Under the pieces are notes generated by a model. That model was not told the origin of the DNA and did no database searches. It was given only the letters and a program-made list of their open reading frames with translations. A program made the position numbers and the translations under genes. Of a DNA stretch of 64,000 nt, positions 33,321 to 41,803 are shown piece after piece (the first letter of the stretch is position 1; each line of letters starts with the position of its first letter). Source of the stretch: Duganella rivi (GTDB taxonomy: Bacteria; Pseudomonadota; Gammaproteobacteria; Burkholderiales; Burkholderiaceae_D); NCBI RefSeq assembly GCF_009857435.1, contig NZ_WWCK01000006.1, forward strand, positions 62,001 through 126,000, in the 5' to 3' direction.

Positions 33321-33383
33321 GTGTCTGTTTTGGGCCGTAAAAGTGTCCGAACCGGTGTCCGCCGAGTGTCCGGCAAGTGTCCG
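33321..33383 (-). promoter_or_regulatory. CGGACAC direct-repeat array (probable sigma-54 activator site)
   Basis: On the plus strand GTGTCCG occurs at 33343, 33355, 33366 and 33377, and GTGTCTG at 33321, i.e. steps of 11-12 bases (one helical turn) with one unit skipped. Read from the TldD promoter strand these are CGGACAC repeats at about -107, -96, -85, -73 and -51. The motif, orientation and distance match the array before the efflux operon (6695-6737), which encodes a sigma-54 activator. Confidence 0.75.
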
Positions 33384-33416
33384 CGCACAGCGGCGGTGCG
33401 CGGACTGTCATTTTGC

Positions 33417-33445
33417 TTGACCTGCATGCGGGCATGCACGATCAT
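33417..33445 (+). promoter_or_regulatory. Possible sigma-70 promoter of the methyltransferase gene
   Basis: TTGACC (33417-33422) and GATCAT (33440-33445) are separated by 17 bases, about 35 bases before the ATG at 33480. The -35 is good, the -10 is weak. The CGGACAC array lies just upstream and could influence this promoter as well. Confidence 0.35.
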
Positions 33446-33479
33446 CGTCGCGCCCACCCAACAAAACAGGAGACTGTGC

Positions 33480-34292
33480 ATGAAACGATACGTACTGGCC
33501 GCACTGGCCACCACGATGATGTTCGGCGCGACCGGCGCCGTGCTGGCTGACGATGCGCTCAAGGCGGCTATCGCCGCCCCATCGCGCACGCCGGACAATG
33601 TGAAACGCGACGTGTATCGCCATCCGTATGAGACGCTGTCCTTCTTCGGCATCAAGCCGAATATGACGGTGGTGGAACTGGCGCCGGGCGGCGGCTGGTA
33701 CACCGAGATCCTGGCGCCGTACTTGCGCGCCAACGGCAAGCTGATTACCGGCGGCGCCGACCTGGCTTCGCCGAATGAAAACGAGCGCAAAGGCGCGGAG
33801 CGCTGGATGGCGCGCCTGAACGCCAAGCCGGAGGTCTACAACAAGGTGGCGCTGGGCGTGTTCTCGCCGGGCCGCAAGTACGAGATGGCGCCGCCGAATA
33901 GCGTGGACATGGTGGTCACCTTCCGCAATATCCACAACTGGATTCCGCTGGGCCCGGAGAAGATGAAGGAGCTGTTCGGCAGCCTGCACACCATGCTGAA
34001 ACCGGGCGGCGTGCTGGGCATCGAGGAGCATCGCCTGCCAGCGTCGAAGACCCAGGATGACAAGGCCAGCACCGGCTATATGCACGAGCAGTACGTGATC
34101 AAGCTGGTGGAATCGGCCGGCTTCAAGTTCGCCGGCAAGTCGGAGGTCAACGCCAATCCGAAAGACACGGCCGACCACGAGAACGGCGTGTGGGCGCTGC
34201 CGCCGACCTACACCAACAAGGACAAGGATCGCGCCAAGTACGAGGCCATCGGCGAGAGCGACCGCATGACGCTGAAGTTCGTTAAGCCGTAA
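33480..34292 (+). CDS. Secreted class I SAM-methyltransferase-fold protein
   Basis: 270 residues. The start at 33480 has an AGGAG site and gives a clear signal peptide (YVLAALATTMMFGATGAVLA). The body has a methyltransferase fold: motif I VVELAPGGGWYTEIL, then VDMVVTFRNIHNW and LKPGGVLGIEEHR. Homologues with a signal peptide are widespread, but their substrate and source of SAM outside the cytoplasm are unclear, so the actual activity is uncertain. It is divergent from the TldD operon and is followed 8 bases later by a histidine kinase gene, probably as an operon. Confidence 0.85.
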   Translation: MKRYVLAALATTMMFGATGAVLADDALKAAIAAPSRTPDNVKRDVYRHPYETLSFFGIKPNMTVVELAPGGGWYTEILAPYLRANGKLITGGADLASPNENERKGAERWMARLNAKPEVYNKVALGVFSPGRKYEMAPPNSVDMVVTFRNIHNWIPLGPEKMKELFGSLHTMLKPGGVLGIEEHRLPASKTQDDKASTGYMHEQYVIKLVESAGFKFAGKSEVNANPKDTADHENGVWALPPTYTNKDKDRAKYEAIGESDRMTLKFVKP

Positions 34293-34300
34293 GCTAGCCG

Positions 34301-37291
34301 ATGGCTCACCGGGCACTCCGCGCCGCCGTTGCCGCGCTGCTCGCGACGATTGCCGTCCAGTGCCCCGCGTCGCCGGGCGGGGCACGGCCATTCTGGAGCT
34401 CCAGCCTGTCGCACAAGGCTTGGCTGCGGCCGGATGGCGCGCCGTCCGGCGCCGCGGCTGCCGCGCAGGATGACACCGGCATGCTGTGGTTTGCCACTGC
34501 CCTTGGCCTGTACCGCTTCGACGGCGTGCGCTTCGAGCAGCTCGACGAGGTGGCCGGCAACAAGCTGCTGTCGCCCGATGTAAACGCGCTGTCCATCCTC
34601 GGCGACGAGTTCTGGCTGGGCTATACCTTCGGCGGCGTCAGCGTGTTCAAGCACGGCACGGTGCGGCACTACGGCGAGCAGGACGGTCTGCCATCGGCCA
34701 CCGTCCACTACGTCGGCAAGACTGCCGATGGCACCACCTGGACGGCCACTTCCAGCGGCTTGTATAGGCTGGACGGCGCGCGCTGGCGGAAGGTGCAGCC
34801 GGAAGACGGCTTGCCGAAATTCGAGCAATGCACCGCCAGCTTATTGCAGGACGGCACGCTGCTGGTCAGCAATGCCAACGGGCTTTACCGCAGCGTGCCA
34901 GGCACCCACCGTTTCCGCCAAGTCGCGGGGCCGGGCGGCGGTTTTCTCCAGCCGCCCGCTGCCGATGGCAAGGTGACGCTGTCACGGTTTACCCTCCCCC
35001 ACTACCAGTTCGACCCGGTCTCCGAAACCGCGACGCCGCTGCACCCGCCGGTTAGCCAGTCCGTGTACTACAGCCTCACCCGGGATCGCCACAACGCCTG
35101 GTGGATCGTCCGTGGCGATGGTGCGCGCATGTACACGCCGGATTTCAAGCTGAAGAAATTCCTGCCGGCGCCGCAGATCCTGAGCGGCGCTGGCGGTTAT
35201 AGCCCCCCGTTTGATGACCGCGAAGGCAATCTCTGGTTCATGACGGACAACGGCATTGACCGGCTGCGTGAATCGCGCCTGGCGGTAGCTGAACTGCCTT
35301 TTCACGGCGCGGAATTCAGCCTGGCGGCGGGCGACGGCGGCCAGATCTGGGTCGGCTACAACACCTACTTGCACGATAAGGCCCCGCGCGCCTTCTCCAT
35401 CGGGCCTGGCGGGCAGCGCACTGGTAGTACCATGCCGAGCGCGGTCGCCAGCACCCAAAGTTCCGATGGCAGCCTGTGGTTCGGCAATTTCAAGCACATA
35501 TGGCAGCGGCGCGACGGCAAGGTGCGGCAGTGGCCATTGCCGGGTAAGCTCAGCGGCAACGAGGTGCAGGCCTTGGCGATGGCCGGCGACGGCAGCTTGT
35601 GGGTGTCGGTGTCGGGGCGCGGCGTGCACACCTTCAAGGACGGCGCCTGGCTGGCTAGCGGCGGCCACGCCGAACTGGCCAAGGACACCGCCCTCTCCCT
35701 GCACGCCGACGCCCAGGGACGGCTCTGGATAGGCTACATCGAAAATGCCATCGCCATGCTGCAGAACGGCGTGATCCGCCGTTTCGGCCCGGCCGACGGC
35801 CTGGCCGTGGGCAACGCGCTGACCATCTTCAGCCAGCGCGGCACGCTGTGGGTGGGCGGCAATCAAGGCCTGGCCCGCTACGACAACGGCCGCTTCGTGA
35901 TGCTCAACGATAGCGCCGGCAAGCCGTTCACCGGCGTCTCGGGCATCGTGGAAACCAAGGCCGGCGAGCTGTGGCTGCACGGCGCCAACGGCTTGTGGCG
36001 GGTCGGCGCCGCCGAGCTGGCCGCCGCGCGGGCCGCTGGCGGCAACCGGCTGGCCGCCGAACTGTTCGACTACCTGGACGGCCACGTGGGCCCGCCGCAA
36101 TTGATACGCCCACTGAATACGCTGGTCGAGGCGAGCGATGGCCGCCTGTGGTACGCCACCTCCAGCAGCATCGGCTGGATCGATCCACGGCACATTGCGC
36201 GCAACCGCTTGGCGCCAACGCCGCTGATTACCGCGCTCACCACCGACCAGCAGCGCTACCCCGCGCTGAACGGCACCAGCCTGCCCGAGCACACGAGCAA
36301 CCTGCGCATCGATTTCACTGCCGCCGTGCTGTCGATCCCGGAGCGGGCGCGCTTCCGTACCAGGCTGGTAGGGCTGGACCACGCGTGGCGCGAGTCCGGC
36401 GCGTTACGCCAGTCGTTCTACACCAACCTCGCGCCCGGCGACTACCGCTTCGAGGTGATGGCCGCCAACGAGGATGGAACGTGGAGCGTCGCGCCGGCCA
36501 GCCTGGCCTTCCACATCACGCCGGCGTTTTACCAGACCTGGTGGTTCAAGCTTGCCTGCGCAGCGCTGCTGGCCGGCGGTGCTTACCTGCTTTACCTGCG
36601 CCGATTGTCCTACCTCACGGCGCGCACCGTCGAGCGCATGCACGCGCGGATGGAGGAGCGCGAGCGTATCGCCCGCACGCTGCACGACACCTTCCTGCAA
36701 AGCGTGCAAGGCCTGATCATGCAATTTCATGCCATCAAGACGGCATTGCCAAGGGATCACGCCGTGCAGCAGAAAATCGACGCGGCGCTGGCGATTGCCG
36801 ACGCCGTGAATAGCGAGGGGCGCAACCAGGTATTGAACCTGCGCGTCGGCCGCGACTGCGGCGGCGCACTGGCGCTGGCGCTGGAAACGGCGGGCGGCAC
36901 GGCCTGCGCGCAAGTGGGCGTGGCGTTCACGCTGCACGAAGTCGAACCGCGGCGCGAACTGGCAGCCTGCGTGCAAGAAGAGCTGTTTGCGATTGCCAAG
37001 GAGGCGCTCGCCAACGCGCTGCGCCACTCCGGCAGCACCGGGGTGGTGATCACCTTGACCTACGGCGCCGCCGACTTCACGCTAGCGGTTCAGGATCACG
37101 GCAAGGGACTGGACGACGAGGTGCAAAAGTCCGGCCAGCGCCGTGGTCACTGGGGCATGGTCGGCATGCGCGAGCGCGCCGCGCGCATCGGCGGCCAGCT
37201 ATCCATCCTGTCCCGGCCCGGCGAAGGCACGACCGTGGCCGTGAAACTCCGGGCCGCCCTGGCATACGATCACCCCGGGCTGGGTGAGTGA
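34301..37291 (+). CDS. Propeller-type sensor histidine kinase (Reg_prop / Y_Y_Y / HisKA_3)
   Basis: 996 residues. A probable signal peptide or anchor at the N-terminus is followed by repeated beta-propeller segments with the two-component-propeller pattern (GMLWFATALGLYRFDG, GTTWTATSSGLYRLDG, GSLWFGNFKHIWQR, GTLWVGGNQGLARYDN). Then come a Y_Y_Y domain (about 660-740), one membrane helix (about 748-767), a NarX-type dimerisation H-box ERIARTLHDTFLQSVQG with His near 793, and a HATPase domain ending in GMVGMRERAARIGGQLSI. There is no receiver domain in the protein, and no LuxR-type response regulator gene is adjacent, so the partner is encoded elsewhere. Confidence 0.92.
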   Translation: MAHRALRAAVAALLATIAVQCPASPGGARPFWSSSLSHKAWLRPDGAPSGAAAAAQDDTGMLWFATALGLYRFDGVRFEQLDEVAGNKLLSPDVNALSILGDEFWLGYTFGGVSVFKHGTVRHYGEQDGLPSATVHYVGKTADGTTWTATSSGLYRLDGARWRKVQPEDGLPKFEQCTASLLQDGTLLVSNANGLYRSVPGTHRFRQVAGPGGGFLQPPAADGKVTLSRFTLPHYQFDPVSETATPLHPPVSQSVYYSLTRDRHNAWWIVRGDGARMYTPDFKLKKFLPAPQILSGAGGYSPPFDDREGNLWFMTDNGIDRLRESRLAVAELPFHGAEFSLAAGDGGQIWVGYNTYLHDKAPRAFSIGPGGQRTGSTMPSAVASTQSSDGSLWFGNFKHIWQRRDGKVRQWPLPGKLSGNEVQALAMAGDGSLWVSVSGRGVHTFKDGAWLASGGHAELAKDTALSLHADAQGRLWIGYIENAIAMLQNGVIRRFGPADGLAVGNALTIFSQRGTLWVGGNQGLARYDNGRFVMLNDSAGKPFTGVSGIVETKAGELWLHGANGLWRVGAAELAAARAAGGNRLAAELFDYLDGHVGPPQLIRPLNTLVEASDGRLWYATSSSIGWIDPRHIARNRLAPTPLITALTTDQQRYPALNGTSLPEHTSNLRIDFTAAVLSIPERARFRTRLVGLDHAWRESGALRQSFYTNLAPGDYRFEVMAANEDGTWSVAPASLAFHITPAFYQTWWFKLACAALLAGGAYLLYLRRLSYLTARTVERMHARMEERERIARTLHDTFLQSVQGLIMQFHAIKTALPRDHAVQQKIDAALAIADAVNSEGRNQVLNLRVGRDCGGALALALETAGGTACAQVGVAFTLHEVEPRRELAACVQEELFAIAKEALANALRHSGSTGVVITLTYGAADFTLAVQDHGKGLDDEVQKSGQRRGHWGMVGMRERAARIGGQLSILSRPGEGTTVAVKLRAALAYDHPGLGE

Positions 37292-37292
37292 A

Positions 37293-38759
37293 CTAGAAGC
37301 GCGTGAACTTGGTCTCGTCGGGCGCGCGTTCTGCGGCCAGGCCGATGTTGCGCGCAGGGCGCGGCGTGACCGACTTCAGCACCGTCGGCCGGCGCGCCAC
37401 CACCGCGTCTTCCACCACGTACTGCTTGAAGACCGCCATCAGGCGCCGCAGCTGCTCGGCCTGGGCGTTCATCTCTTCCGCTGTCGCCGCCAATTCTTCC
37501 GAGCTGGCTGCATTCACCTGCGTGCTTTCGCTGAGCTGAATCACCGCGCCGTTAATCTGCCGCACGCCGGAGCTCTGCTCTTCGGACGCCGCTGAAATCT
37601 CCTGCACCAGATCCGAAGTCTTGCGGATGTTTGGCGCCAGCTGGTCGAACATCTCGCCGGCCTGCTCAGCCAGCTTCACGCTATCGGCCGCCACTTCGCC
37701 GATTTCCTGCGCCGCCACCTGGCTACGCTCCGCCAGCTTGCGCACCTCGGCGGCCACCACCGCAAAGCCCTTGCCATGCTCGCCCGCGCGCGCCGCCTCG
37801 ATGGCCGCATTCAAGGCCAGCAAGTTGGTCTGGTAGGCGATATCGTCAATGATGCCGATCTTGCCGGCGATTTGCTTCATGGCCGATGCGGTAGCCTTCA
37901 CCACCTCGCCACCGCGCGCCGCTTCGACCGCTGCTTGCGTCGCCATGCCGTCGGTGATCTTGGCGTTCTCGGTATTCTGCGCGATCGACGCCGTCATCTG
38001 CTCAAGCGAGGCGCTGGTCTCTTCCACGCCCGCTGCCTGTTCGCTGGCCGCCTGCGACAAGGACTGCGCCGTCGCCGTCACTTCGTGCGATGCGCCGGAC
38101 AAGCCGCTCACCACCTGCTGCACCTCGCGCACGATGGACGACAGGCTGCGCGCCAGCCACACCGCCAGCACGCAGCCGAGAATGGCGATCACCACGTCCA
38201 CCGCCAGGATCATTTGCTTGGCGGAGTCGGTCACCTGCCGCATGGCGTCGGACTCTCTCTTCGTCTCGGTGTCATTCACCTTGAGCAGCTTGCGGAAGGC
38301 GGCGGCGATGGCTTCGTCGGCGCCCTTGATGTTCTTGTCCATCTCCAGCGCCGTCATGCCCTTCTCGTGCATGGCCTCCAGCTGCGCCATGCTGTGGTCA
38401 TAACTCTTCACGCCGGCCTGCACTTCGCCCAGCAGGACTTCTTCTTCCGCTGTCAGGCCGCCGGCCGCGCGGTAGGCCGCCATCTCTTTTTCGATGATAG
38501 CCAGCTCGGAGCGGAATTGCGCATTGCTGTCCGGCCCACGGAGGATATAATTTTTGAAGTGACGCACGGCGCGGCCATGCGCGGTCACGCCTTCCAGCAC
38601 GGCGTTCTTTCGGGCCAGCGTGACGGTTTCGAAATCGGTCCAGCGATCGTGCAGCGACGTGAGCTTGGCAAAGGCGATTATGCCCAGTAATACCACCAGC
38701 AGCACGATGCCGCCGAACCCCGCGTGCAGCCGGGTCTCCATCTTCATTTGATTGAGCAT
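37293..38759 (-). CDS. Methyl-accepting chemotaxis protein (chemotaxis cluster, first of three related)
   Basis: 488 residues. One membrane helix at the N-terminus (FGGIVLLVVLLGIIAFAKL), a periplasmic four-helix domain, a second helix (about 180-200: ILAVDVVIAILGCVLAVWLA), then the signalling domain directly, with only a short linker where HAMP would be. The tip is IDDIAYQTNLLALNAAIEAA. The C-terminus DETKFTRF resembles the tails of the two other cluster MCPs (DETNFVKF, DESHFVKF). GGAGGAGG precedes the ATG. It is the last gene of the leftward chemotaxis region and converges on the propeller kinase with a one-base gap. Confidence 0.92.
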   Translation of the reverse strand: MLNQMKMETRLHAGFGGIVLLVVLLGIIAFAKLTSLHDRWTDFETVTLARKNAVLEGVTAHGRAVRHFKNYILRGPDSNAQFRSELAIIEKEMAAYRAAGGLTAEEEVLLGEVQAGVKSYDHSMAQLEAMHEKGMTALEMDKNIKGADEAIAAAFRKLLKVNDTETKRESDAMRQVTDSAKQMILAVDVVIAILGCVLAVWLARSLSSIVREVQQVVSGLSGASHEVTATAQSLSQAASEQAAGVEETSASLEQMTASIAQNTENAKITDGMATQAAVEAARGGEVVKATASAMKQIAGKIGIIDDIAYQTNLLALNAAIEAARAGEHGKGFAVVAAEVRKLAERSQVAAQEIGEVAADSVKLAEQAGEMFDQLAPNIRKTSDLVQEISAASEEQSSGVRQINGAVIQLSESTQVNAASSEELAATAEEMNAQAEQLRRLMAVFKQYVVEDAVVARRPTVLKSVTPRPARNIGLAAERAPDETKFTRF

Positions 38760-38816
38760 GGCGAGTCCTCCTCCACGCTATTGTGAACCTATATTTCCGC
38801 TCAATTCTCACCAATA

Positions 38817-39572
38817 TTAACGGTGCGCGGCAGTCTCGGGAAACCACTGCCGTTGCAGGCGCGCCAGCGTGCCGTCACGCTTGATGCGCTCCAGCGCCTG
38901 CTGCCACCTGGCGATTTGCTCGGGCGGGGCGTTGAGCGGGAAAGTGAAGTAACTGTGGATGCTCATCAGTTTTAGCACCGGCTCCACTTGGTCCGGCGAC
39001 ACCTTGGCTTGCGCCAGCAGCACCGGTAGCTGCTCGCGGTCCAGCACCATCACCGGGCGGCGTCCGGCCATCAGCATCGCCAGCATGGCTTGCGAGGTAT
39101 TCACCGGCTCCAGGTTGGTGAAGCCGGCGGCGCGCAGGTATTGGTAGGAATAGAACTCGCGCGGCACCAGTATGCCCTCCAGCGCGCGTGCATCGTCCAG
39201 CGTGGCGAGGCGCACCTGCGAACGGCGCAGCGCATAGAACGTGCTTTCCGACTCCAGCACCGGCCCTATCCACTTGAAGTACGGTTCGCGCTCGGGCGTG
39301 CGCTTGGGACAAAGCAGGATCACATTGGCGCCCTCTTTTCCCATGCGATAGGCGCGCGCCCACGGCAGCAGCTCCACCGCAGTATGGTCGCCGACGCGGC
39401 GCTGGATCTCGCGCACCAGGTCCACGCAATAACCGGCGATGACGCCGTCGCGCATATAGCTCAGCGGCGGGATCACGGCGCCGATGATGCGCAACGGTTC
39501 GCGTGGCGCAGCCGTTGCTATCGCCGCAGCACCGGCCAGCAGCAGCGCGAGAGCGAGTGCAGGCCAGCGCAC
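38817..39572 (-). CDS. Periplasmic solute-binding protein, SBP_bac_3 family
   Basis: 251 residues. Signal peptide ALALALLLAGAAAIATA, then a two-lobed amino-acid-binding-type fold (PLRIIGAVIPPLSYMRDGVI, GYCVDLVREIQRR, ELLPWARAYRMGKEGANVIL). No ABC permease or ATPase is adjacent. It sits between two MCP genes, 9 bases after one of them, so it may present a ligand to a chemoreceptor rather than feed a transporter. The start codon is GTG. The ligand is unknown; polar amino acids or similar small molecules are typical for the family. Confidence 0.85.
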   Translation of the reverse strand: MRWPALALALLLAGAAAIATAAPREPLRIIGAVIPPLSYMRDGVIAGYCVDLVREIQRRVGDHTAVELLPWARAYRMGKEGANVILLCPKRTPEREPYFKWIGPVLESESTFYALRRSQVRLATLDDARALEGILVPREFYSYQYLRAAGFTNLEPVNTSQAMLAMLMAGRRPVMVLDREQLPVLLAQAKVSPDQVEPVLKLMSIHSYFTFPLNAPPEQIARWQQALERIKRDGTLARLQRQWFPETAAHR

Positions 39573-39581
39573 GGTGCAGCC

Positions 39582-41273
39582 TTAGAACTTAACGAAGTTG
39601 GTTTCGTCCGGGTCGGCCATTTCCGGCATGCGCCGGCTGGCGACCGTGCCGGCAAGGCGCCCCGGCTTGGACGGCTTGGATGGCTTGCGTGTCGCTACCT
39701 GCACCTGCGCCTTGCGCGATGACGATCCGGCCAGCTTGAAGAAGGACATGGCCTGTTGCAGTTGCTCCGCCTGGCTGCTCATCTCTTCCGCCGTTGCCGC
39801 CAGCTGCTCGGAGCTCGACGCGTTTTGCTGCGTGGTCTGGCTTAGCTGCGTCACGGCGGAGTTGATCTGGCCAACGCCGGCCGACTGCTCTTCCGATGCC
39901 GCCGTAATCTCTTGAACAAGGTTGGAGGTGCGGCGGATATTCGGCACCATCTCGTCCAGCAGGCGGCCGGCCTTGTCGGCCAGCTCCACGCTGCTCGACG
40001 CCACCTGCTCGATTTCCTGCGCCGCCACCTGGCTGCGCTCCGCCAGCTTGCGCACCTCGGCTGCCACCACGGCAAAGCCCTTGCCATGCTCGCCAGCGCG
40101 CGCCGCTTCAATCGCCGCGTTCAGCGCCAGCAGATTGGTCTGGTAGGCGATATCGTCGATGATGCTGATCTTCTTGGCGATCTGCTGCATCGCCGCCACC
40201 GTCGATTTCACCGCCTCGCCGCCTTCCGCCGCTTCGATTGCGGCCTTGCTGGCGATGCCGTCGGTGACCTTGGCGTTCTCGGTGTTCTGCGAAATCGAGG
40301 CCGTCATCTGCTCAACCGAAGCGCTGGTTTCTTCCGTGCCCGCCGCCTGCTCGCTGGCCGCCTGCGACAGCGACTGCGCGGTTGCGCTGACTTCTTCCGA
40401 GGCCGAGGCCAGCGACTCGGCGCCGTTGTTGACCTCTTCCACCACGTAGGACAGCTTCTCGATCATGCCCTTCATCGCCGCCAGCAGGCTGGTGGTGTCG
40501 CCGTCCTTGAGCTGCACCTCGGTGCGCAGGTCGCCGTCGGCCACCTGACGCACGATGTCGGCCGCATAGGCAGGGTCGCCGCCCAGCTGCTTCATGATGT
40601 CGCGCAGGATCAGCAAGCCCAACACCACCAGCACAACCAACGCTACAACGGATGCGGTGTACATGCTGCTAACGGCGTTTGCAGCCGCCGCATCGGCCTC
40701 CTTGACCGCATCCTCACCGTACTTGACGTTGATCTCCACCAGCTTGTCCAGATTGACCTCCACCTCGTGGAATGCCGCGCGGTTGTCGATCAGGTTTTTA
40801 TGCAGCGCGATAAATAGTTCCTTGCGCTTGGCCAGGTCCGCAGCTTGTATTTGCGTCAGCAGATTGCCGAATTCGTCGTTCCTGCTCTTCCAGGTATCCC
40901 ATGCCTTGACAAAGGCCTTCCACGCCGTCGCTTCGTCACTGCTCTGCGGCAGAGCATCGTATATCTTCCACGCCTTATCAATTTCGGCGAAGATCTCGGC
41001 GCGACGCTTGATCTGCTGCGCTATTTCGCCCACGTCTTCAGGGTACATGGCCAGTGCATCTGCCGCGCGGTTGGCGGAACGGATGCCGGTCTTGCCTTCG
41101 TTGATCGCCATCAGCGCTTGCACCGAAGGCATGCGGTTCTTGCCGATTTCGGCCAGCATCTCCCCTTCTTTATTCAGCCCCCGGAAGGCGATCAGCACCA
41201 CCACCAGCAGCGCCAGCACTGCCACGCCGATCAGCGTCAGGATCTTGGTCCTGACTGTAATATTTGCGAACAT
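39582..41273 (-). CDS. Methyl-accepting chemotaxis protein (second of three related)
   Basis: 563 residues. N-terminal membrane helix (KILTLIGVAVLALLVVVLIAF), a 4HB-type periplasmic domain (about 35-190), second helix (VVALVVLVVLGLLI), HAMP-like linker (LGGDPAYAADIVRQVADGDL) and signalling domain with tip IDDIAYQTNLLALNAAIEAA. From about residue 280 to 520 it is nearly identical to the MCP at 41804-43489, also at DNA level; the sensor halves differ more. It ends DETNFVKF. The start at 41273 is the first ATG that gives the usual MCP N-terminus. Confidence 0.93.
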   Translation of the reverse strand: MFANITVRTKILTLIGVAVLALLVVVLIAFRGLNKEGEMLAEIGKNRMPSVQALMAINEGKTGIRSANRAADALAMYPEDVGEIAQQIKRRAEIFAEIDKAWKIYDALPQSSDEATAWKAFVKAWDTWKSRNDEFGNLLTQIQAADLAKRKELFIALHKNLIDNRAAFHEVEVNLDKLVEINVKYGEDAVKEADAAAANAVSSMYTASVVALVVLVVLGLLILRDIMKQLGGDPAYAADIVRQVADGDLRTEVQLKDGDTTSLLAAMKGMIEKLSYVVEEVNNGAESLASASEEVSATAQSLSQAASEQAAGTEETSASVEQMTASISQNTENAKVTDGIASKAAIEAAEGGEAVKSTVAAMQQIAKKISIIDDIAYQTNLLALNAAIEAARAGEHGKGFAVVAAEVRKLAERSQVAAQEIEQVASSSVELADKAGRLLDEMVPNIRRTSNLVQEITAASEEQSAGVGQINSAVTQLSQTTQQNASSSEQLAATAEEMSSQAEQLQQAMSFFKLAGSSSRKAQVQVATRKPSKPSKPGRLAGTVASRRMPEMADPDETNFVKF

Positions 41274-41281
41274 ACGGTCTC

Positions 41282-41794
41282 CTAGGGGATTTGCGCGACG
41301 AATTCTTGCAGGTGCAATGTCGATACCACGTGCTGCACATTGAGCAGCAGTACGAAGCGGCCACTGACCTTGCCGATGCCATGCAGCAGGTCGGCCTTCA
41401 CTGCGCCGAAGTGCGGCGCCGGCTCGATATCGGCGGCGGGAATATCGAGTACGGCGTTCACCGCATCGACCAGGATGCCGATCACGAACGGCCCCTCTTC
41501 GCCGTCCACTTCCACCACGATGATGCAGGTGCGCTTGCTGATGGCGGACGGCTCGCGCTCCAGCCGCCGCGCCAAGTCCAGCACCGGCACCGCCGTGCCG
41601 CGCAGGTTGATCACGCCGCAAATCGACGGCGGCATTTGCGGCACCGGCGTCACGCCCGCATACTCCAGGATTTCACGCACCGCCAAGATCCCCATGGCGA
41701 ACATGTCCTGTCCCAGCATAAAGCTCAAGTACTGCGCCGACGCGTGTTGCAGCGCCGCCGATGGTGGTTCGGCTACGGTCAAGGTACTCATCAT
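41282..41794 (-). CDS. cheW: CheW coupling protein
   Basis: 170 residues, a single CheW domain: QYLSFMLGQDMFAMGILAVREI, GVINLRGTAVPVLDLARRL and ILVDAVNAVLDIPAADIEPAP. It bridges MCP tips and CheA. It lies between two near-identical MCP genes, 8 bases before one and 9 after the other, and is a second CheW besides the one at 47197, so separate arrays or dosage control are possible. Alternative ATGs at 41794 and 41791 cannot be separated. Confidence 0.93.
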   Translation of the reverse strand: MMSTLTVAEPPSAALQHASAQYLSFMLGQDMFAMGILAVREILEYAGVTPVPQMPPSICGVINLRGTAVPVLDLARRLEREPSAISKRTCIIVVEVDGEEGPFVIGILVDAVNAVLDIPAADIEPAPHFGAVKADLLHGIGKVSGRFVLLLNVQHVVSTLHLQEFVAQIP

Positions 41795-41803
41795 CAGCCT
41801 CGC

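Noticed and set aside
33321..33383. GTGTCCG repeats as a short CRISPR or minisatellite
   Set aside because: Units are only 7 bases with 4-5 base spacers, and the same motif precedes another sigma-54 promoter, so activator sites are the better explanation.
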